NCBI RefSeq assembly: GCF_000719865.1
Contig: NZ_JOID01000013.1
Span: forward strand, 96,557-160,556
DNA length: 64,000 bases
Source: Streptomyces albus subsp. albus
Lineage (GTDB): Bacteria > Actinomycetota > Actinomycetes > Streptomycetales > Streptomycetaceae
Direction: 5' to 3'
Part shown: positions 59,770-64,000 of the stretch, piece after piece
Numbering within the stretch: the first letter of the stretch is position 1
Layout of the letters: each line of letters opens with the position of its first letter
Made by a program: the position numbers and the translations under genes
The notes under the pieces: generated by a model
The model's database searches: none
The model's input: the letters and a program-made list of their open reading frames with translations, nothing else
Told to the model about the DNA's origin: nothing

Positions 59770-60693
59770 ATGCCGTTCACACTGAGCCACGCGGCGGCCG
59801 TACTGCCGGCCATCCGGCGCACCGGGCGGGCGCGCGGGCCGCTGGTGGCCTCGGCGCTGGTCGCCGGGTCCTTCGCACCGGACCTGACGTACTTCGCCGA
59901 CTCCGTGCTGCCCGGCGCCATGGCCTTCGGCGAGGTCACCCACTCCCCGCTCGGGGTGCTGACCGTGGACACGCTCCTCGGCGTGCTGCTCGTCGGCTGC
60001 TGGCTGTTCCTGCGGGATCCGCTGGTGGGGCTGGTGCCCCCGGGCCCGCGGGGGCGGGTGTACGGGCTGCTGCGCGGCCGGCCGTGGCGGGGGCGGCCGG
60101 TGCCGTCGCTGGTGCTGTGGTTCTGGGTGTCGGCGGCGCTCGGCGCCACCACGCACGTGGTGTGGGACGCGTTCACCCACGCCGACCGCTGGGGTGTGCG
60201 GCTGCTGCCCGTACTCGGCGAGATGACGGCGGGCCTTCCGCTCTACTACTACGCGCAGTACGGGGGTTCGGCCCTGGCCCTGGCCGGTCTGGCGGTGTTC
60301 CTGGTGTCGGCGGTGCGGCGGTCGCCGGACACGGAGCTGCCGGTGTCCGTGCCGCGCCCGGAGGCATCGGGGCGGCTCCTCGCCGTGGCGCTGCTCGGGC
60401 TGTGTGCCGCGGTGGGTGCCGTGCACCGCTGCGTGCGCCAAAACGCCGCGACCGGCTGGGACTACAACCTCGTCAACTACACGCCCACGGCCATGTTCGG
60501 CGCGGGTGCCGGCCTGGCGGCAGGCCTCGCCGTCTACGCCGCGGCGGTCCGGGCGCGCCGGTGGCGGCGGCCCTCCGGAGGGCCGCCCCGTACGGGACCC
60601 GCGCCCCACCCGCGCGAGACCGCCGCCACCCCGGCCGGCGCGGCAGGCGCGGCAGGCGCCGATACGGCCGGGGGCCGGGCCGCACCACGCTGA
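59770..60693 (+). CDS. DUF4184 family integral membrane protein
   Basis: The 307-residue protein matches the DUF4184 family of metal-dependent hydrolase-like membrane proteins. It begins MPFTLSHAAAVLPA, with the first conserved histidine, and continues with six or so hydrophobic segments, THVVWDAFTHADRWG and GEVTHSPLG as likely metal motifs. Activity is unknown. The ATG at 59770 has an AGGGGG site 3-8 bases upstream. The last 40 residues are proline/alanine-rich. Confidence 0.85.
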   Translation: MPFTLSHAAAVLPAIRRTGRARGPLVASALVAGSFAPDLTYFADSVLPGAMAFGEVTHSPLGVLTVDTLLGVLLVGCWLFLRDPLVGLVPPGPRGRVYGLLRGRPWRGRPVPSLVLWFWVSAALGATTHVVWDAFTHADRWGVRLLPVLGEMTAGLPLYYYAQYGGSALALAGLAVFLVSAVRRSPDTELPVSVPRPEASGRLLAVALLGLCAAVGAVHRCVRQNAATGWDYNLVNYTPTAMFGAGAGLAAGLAVYAAAVRARRWRRPSGGPPRTGPAPHPRETAATPAGAAGAAGADTAGGRAAPR

Positions 60694-61201
60694 GGGCTGC
60701 CGGGTGCCGGGAGTCTTCCGGCTGACCGGCTCACCAACCGGGGCCCCGCACCGGACAGCCGCAACGGGCCCAACCCCTCCAGGCCCACGGCGCGTTCGCG
60801 CCCGGCCGGGAGGGTGGCGGCAGCCGACGATCCGGCCGGTGAGCACCCGTGCGGCCCGTCTCCCCCGGCTCCTTCGGCCACGGCCGACCCGGTCGGCACC
60901 GAAGGACTTCCGGCCCCGCCCGGACCGGGGACCGTCCGGACGGGGCGCTGCCCGAGCCGGAGCCCATCCGAACCAGCACTGCCGGAGCCGGGCACTGCCC
61001 GGGCCGATGGCACCCCAGAGCCGGAGGCCGCCCGAGCCGGACGCCCCCGAGCCGGGACCACCCAAGCCAGACGCCCCCGAGCCGGGGGCCTCCAGGACCC
61101 GAGACCTCCCGGACCGGAGACCTCCCGGACCGGGCATCGCCGGTGCCGGGGCGGGCCCCGCCGCCCAAGACCGGCCCGGAGAGCCGGTCGCCGGCCGGCC
61201 G
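60694..61201. other. Gap with short tandem repeats before polA
   Basis: No gene is supported in this 508-base gap. It contains a 17-base unit at 61040-61056 and 61070-61086 and a 16-base unit twice in tandem at 61101-61132. Apparent frames across it are arginine/proline-rich shadows. Confidence 0.5.
61101..61132. repeat. 16-bp tandem repeat (two copies)
   Basis: Identical GAGACCTCCCGGACCG units lie at 61101-61116 and 61117-61132, about 70 bases after the polA stop. A related 17-base word occurs at 61040 and 61070. Confidence 0.75.
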
Positions 61202-63934
61202 TCAGTGGGCGGCCGACTCCCAGTCCGTGCCGAAGCCGACGGCCACGTCCAGCGGCGCCCGCAGGTCCGCCGCCCCCGCCATCTCGCGGCGGACCAGCTC
61301 CTCCACCGGGCCGCGCTCGCCGTGCGCCACCTCCAGCACGATTTCGTCGTGCACCTGGAGCAGCATCCGCGATGCCAGCCCCTGCTCCGCCAGCGCCCGG
61401 TCCACCCGCAACATCGCGATCTTCACGATGTCGGCGGCGGTCCCCTGGATGGGGGCGTTCAGCGCCATCCGCTCGGCGGCCTCCCGGCGCTGCCGGTTGT
61501 CGCTGTTGAGATCGGGCAAGTAGCGGCGGCGGCCCAGGATCGTCGAGGTGTAGCCGCTGGCCCTGGCCTCCTCCACCACCCGGTGGAGGTAGTCGCGGAC
61601 CCCGCCGAAGCGCTCGAAGTAGGTGTCCATCAGCCGACGGGCCTCCGCCGCCTCGATACCGAGCTGCTGGGACAGCCCGAACGCGGAGAGACCGTAGGCG
61701 AGCCCGTAGGACATGGCCTTGATCTTGCGGCGCATCTCCGGGTCGACACCGCTCCGGCTGACACCGAAGACTTGGGAGGCGACCGTGGAGTGCAGGTCCT
61801 CACCGGAGGTGAACGCCTCGATCAGGCCCTCGTCCTCCGAGAGATGGGCCATCACCCGCAGCTCGATCTGGCTGTAGTCGGCGGTCAGCAGGGATTCATA
61901 GCCCTCGCCGACGACGAAACCGCGGCGGATGGCCCGGCCCTCGTCCGTGCGGACCGGGATGTTCTGCAGATTGGGATCGGTGGAGGAGAGCCGGCCGGTG
62001 GCGGCCACCGTCTGGTTGAACGAGGTGTGGATGCGCCCGTCGGGCGCGATCGTCTTGATCAGCCCCTCGACCGTGGACCGCAGCCGGGCCTGCTCACGGT
62101 GGCGCAGCATGATCACGGGGAGTTCGTGGTCGGTCTGCTCCGCCAGCCAGGCCAGGGCGTCGGCGTCGGTGGTGTAACCGGTCTTGGTCTTCTTCGTCTT
62201 GGGCAGGCCCAGTTCGCCGAAGAACACCTCCTGGAGCTGCTTGGGGGAGCCCAGGTTGAACTCGTGCCCCACCGCGTCGTGCGCCTCGCGCACCGCCTGC
62301 TGCACGGCGGCCGCGAACTGCTGCTCCATCCGGTCCAGCCAGCCGCGGTCCGCGGCGATGCCCGCCCGCTCCATCCGGGCCAGCAGCTCCGACGTCGGCA
62401 GGTCCACCTCGCGCAGCAGATCGGCGGCGCCGGCCTCCGCCAGCCGCTCCCCCAGCACCTCGCCCAGATCCAGCACGGTGCGGGCCTCGGCCATCAGGGC
62501 GTTCCGCTCGGCGTCCTCGTCGGCGCCGAAGGCCAACTGCCCGCCACCGTCGGCCGCCGGCACCAGCTCACGGCCCAGATACTCCAGGGAGAGGGCGTCC
62601 AGATCGAAGGTGCGGCGGCCGGGCTTGACGAGATACGCCGCGAGAGCGGTGTCCATGGTGATCCCGGCGACCGTCCAGCCGTGCTCGGCGAAGACCCGCA
62701 TGGTCTCCTTCGCCTTGTGCACCACCTTCGGCCGGGCCGGGTCGGCCGTCCAGGCGGCGAAAGCCCGCTCGTCGGCCTCGTCCAACTGGGTGGGATCGAA
62801 CCAGACGGCCTGCCCGGAGGCCGGCGCCAGGGCGATCTCGGCGCAGCTCCCGCTGCCCAGCGACCAGCTGACGACCGACGCGAGCCCGAGCAGCTGCCCG
62901 CCGTTCTCCTCCAGCCAGGGGGCGAGCTCACCGGAGCCCAGCACCTCGCCGTCCACCTCGACACCGGCCGCCGGGACCGGCTCCTCCTCCCGCGCGCCCG
63001 GATCCACGGCCAGCAGCCGCTCCCGCAGATTGGGATTGCGGATCTCCAGCGAATCGAGCAGCACCGCCAGCGACTTGCGGTCGTACGGCTCCCGGCACAG
63101 CCCCTCCGGGCCCGCCGGCAGCGCCACATCCCTTATCAGGCCGGTCAGGCGGTGGTTCAGCTTGACCGCGTCCAGATGCTCGCGGAGGTTCTGCCCCGCC
63201 TTGCCCTTGACCTCCTCGGCCCGCGCCACCAGCTCGTCGAACGAACCGAACTGGTTGATCCACTTGGCGGCTGTCTTCTCCCCGACCCCCGGAATGCCGG
63301 GGAGGTTGTCCGACGGGTCCCCCCGCAGCGCCGCGAAATCCGGGTACTGCGCCGGGGACAGGCCGTACTTCTCCACCACCTTCTCCGGGGTGAACCGGGT
63401 CAGCTCCGAGACGCCCTTCGTCGGGTAGAGCACCGTGACGTGCTCACTGACCAGCTGGAAGGAATCGCGGTCACCCGTGACGATCAGCACCTCGAAGCCG
63501 GCGGCCTCCGCCTGGGTCGCGAGCGTGGCGATGACGTCGTCCGCCTCATAGCCCTCCACCGCGAAACGGGTGACCCGCATCGTGTCGAGCAGCTCGCCGA
63601 TCAGCTCCACCTGGCCCTTGAACTCGTCCGGCGACTTCGAACGGTTCGCCTTGTACTCCGCGAACTCCTCGGAACGCCACGTCTTGCGGGACACGTCGAA
63701 CGCGACGGCCAGATGCGTCGGCTGTTCGTCACGCACCGTGTTCGCCAGCATCGAGGCGAAACCGTAGATCGCGTTCGTCGGCTGCCCCATGCTCGTCGTG
63801 AAATTCTCCGCGGGCAGCGCGAAGAACGCGCGGTACGCCAGGGAATGCCCGTCCATGAGCATCAGTCGGGGCCGGCCGTCCCCCTGCCCGGGAGAAGCGG
63901 TCGCTGCGGTCTTCTTCGATGCTGTCTTCGCCAC
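61202..63934 (-). CDS. polA: DNA polymerase I
   Basis: The 910-residue protein fills gaps in excision repair and removes RNA primers. The 5'-nuclease domain occupies about residues 1-300 (LMLMDGHSLAYRAFFALP, GYEADDVIATLA, PGIPGVGEKTA). The middle domain resembles the 3'-5' exonuclease fold but lacks most of its acidic metal ligands, as in other actinobacteria, so proofreading is probably absent. The polymerase domain has LLTADYSQIELRVMAHLS, RRKIKAMSYGLAYGLSA and LLQVHDEIVLEV. The GTG at 63932-63934 (VAKTASKK) matches related proteins; a GTG two codons earlier is possible. Confidence 0.96.
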   Translation of the reverse strand: MAKTASKKTAATASPGQGDGRPRLMLMDGHSLAYRAFFALPAENFTTSMGQPTNAIYGFASMLANTVRDEQPTHLAVAFDVSRKTWRSEEFAEYKANRSKSPDEFKGQVELIGELLDTMRVTRFAVEGYEADDVIATLATQAEAAGFEVLIVTGDRDSFQLVSEHVTVLYPTKGVSELTRFTPEKVVEKYGLSPAQYPDFAALRGDPSDNLPGIPGVGEKTAAKWINQFGSFDELVARAEEVKGKAGQNLREHLDAVKLNHRLTGLIRDVALPAGPEGLCREPYDRKSLAVLLDSLEIRNPNLRERLLAVDPGAREEEPVPAAGVEVDGEVLGSGELAPWLEENGGQLLGLASVVSWSLGSGSCAEIALAPASGQAVWFDPTQLDEADERAFAAWTADPARPKVVHKAKETMRVFAEHGWTVAGITMDTALAAYLVKPGRRTFDLDALSLEYLGRELVPAADGGGQLAFGADEDAERNALMAEARTVLDLGEVLGERLAEAGAADLLREVDLPTSELLARMERAGIAADRGWLDRMEQQFAAAVQQAVREAHDAVGHEFNLGSPKQLQEVFFGELGLPKTKKTKTGYTTDADALAWLAEQTDHELPVIMLRHREQARLRSTVEGLIKTIAPDGRIHTSFNQTVAATGRLSSTDPNLQNIPVRTDEGRAIRRGFVVGEGYESLLTADYSQIELRVMAHLSEDEGLIEAFTSGEDLHSTVASQVFGVSRSGVDPEMRRKIKAMSYGLAYGLSAFGLSQQLGIEAAEARRLMDTYFERFGGVRDYLHRVVEEARASGYTSTILGRRRYLPDLNSDNRQRREAAERMALNAPIQGTAADIVKIAMLRVDRALAEQGLASRMLLQVHDEIVLEVAHGERGPVEELVRREMAGAADLRAPLDVAVGFGTDWESAAH

Positions 63935-64000
63935 GTCCACGATCCTGCCAGACCCCGCTGACACTCCCCGCCCCGCCGACACCCCCGCCCGCCCACGGCC

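Noticed and set aside
60404..63961. A 1185-residue plus-strand open frame antisense to polA
   Set aside because: It lies almost wholly on the opposite strand of polA, has an arginine/glycine/histidine-rich shadow composition and no domain. High-GC genes routinely leave such antisense frames.

Overview
The window is high-GC, densely coded DNA with GTG and even TTG starts, overlapping stop/start codons and GC-rich hairpins between operons. Gene content (whiA, an RbpA-family protein, opcA, TerD proteins, mycothiol-type hydrolases) and gene order point to the conserved core chromosome of a Streptomyces or very close relative. From memory, the order ctaA/ctaB - tkt-tal-zwf-opcA-pgl - pgi - secG-tpiA-pgk-gap - whiA-yvcK-rapZ-uvrC - uvrA - uvrB - glpQ - rpsA - polA resembles the S. 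coelicolor region around SCO1930 to SCO2003. No rRNA, tRNA, CRISPR array, insertion sequence, prophage or biosynthetic cluster was seen. Layout: (1) 1-3.5 kb holds haem A biosynthesis: ctaA and ctaB flank a small conserved hypothetical gene. (2) 3.8-10.7 kb is the pentose phosphate operon tkt-tal-zwf-opcA-pgl, whose last four genes are separated by 3 bases or overlap by 4. (3) 10.8-18.1 kb, on the minus strand, has pgi, an MFS exporter, an RbpA-family protein, secG, tpiA, pgk and gap, split by several strong hairpins. (4) 18.3-23.4 kb is the overlapping uvrC-rapZ-yvcK-whiA cluster, which joins excision repair, nucleotide/metabolic signalling and the sporulation regulator WhiA. (5) 23.6-36.4 kb has a Rieske lipoprotein, a PfkB kinase, uvrA, a mycothiol-dependent isomerase-family protein with a metallo-beta-lactamase-fold hydrolase, a three-gene tellurium-resistance-type cluster (TerC, a TerD/FtsK-like fusion, TerD) and uvrB. 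(6) 36.7-49.5 kb is more accessory: glpQ with a possible PHO box, ogt, an MFS and a FUSC transporter, a DinB protein, a secreted GH5 endoglycoceramidase-like enzyme, a broken endonuclease/phosphatase gene, an ABM monooxygenase with a SoxR-like operator, an ADP-ribosylglycohydrolase, a methyltransferase, a cupin/DUF488 pair and a TPR protein. (7) 49.7-64 kb returns to core genes: coaE, a PAC2 protein, rpsA, a methyltransferase, an unusual hrpB helicase, a lytic transglycosylase, a DUF4184 membrane protein and polA. Functionally, the central carbon genes cover both branches of the pentose phosphate pathway and the middle of glycolysis, and all three uvr genes plus ogt and polA form a scattered DNA repair set. 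I did not find a wholly new system that can be proven from sequence. The strongest leads are the TerD/FtsK-like fusion with no visible P-loop beside TerD and TerC, the SoxR-type promoter on the ABM monooxygenase gene, and the roughly 140-residue glycine-rich tandem-repeat insertion in HrpB.
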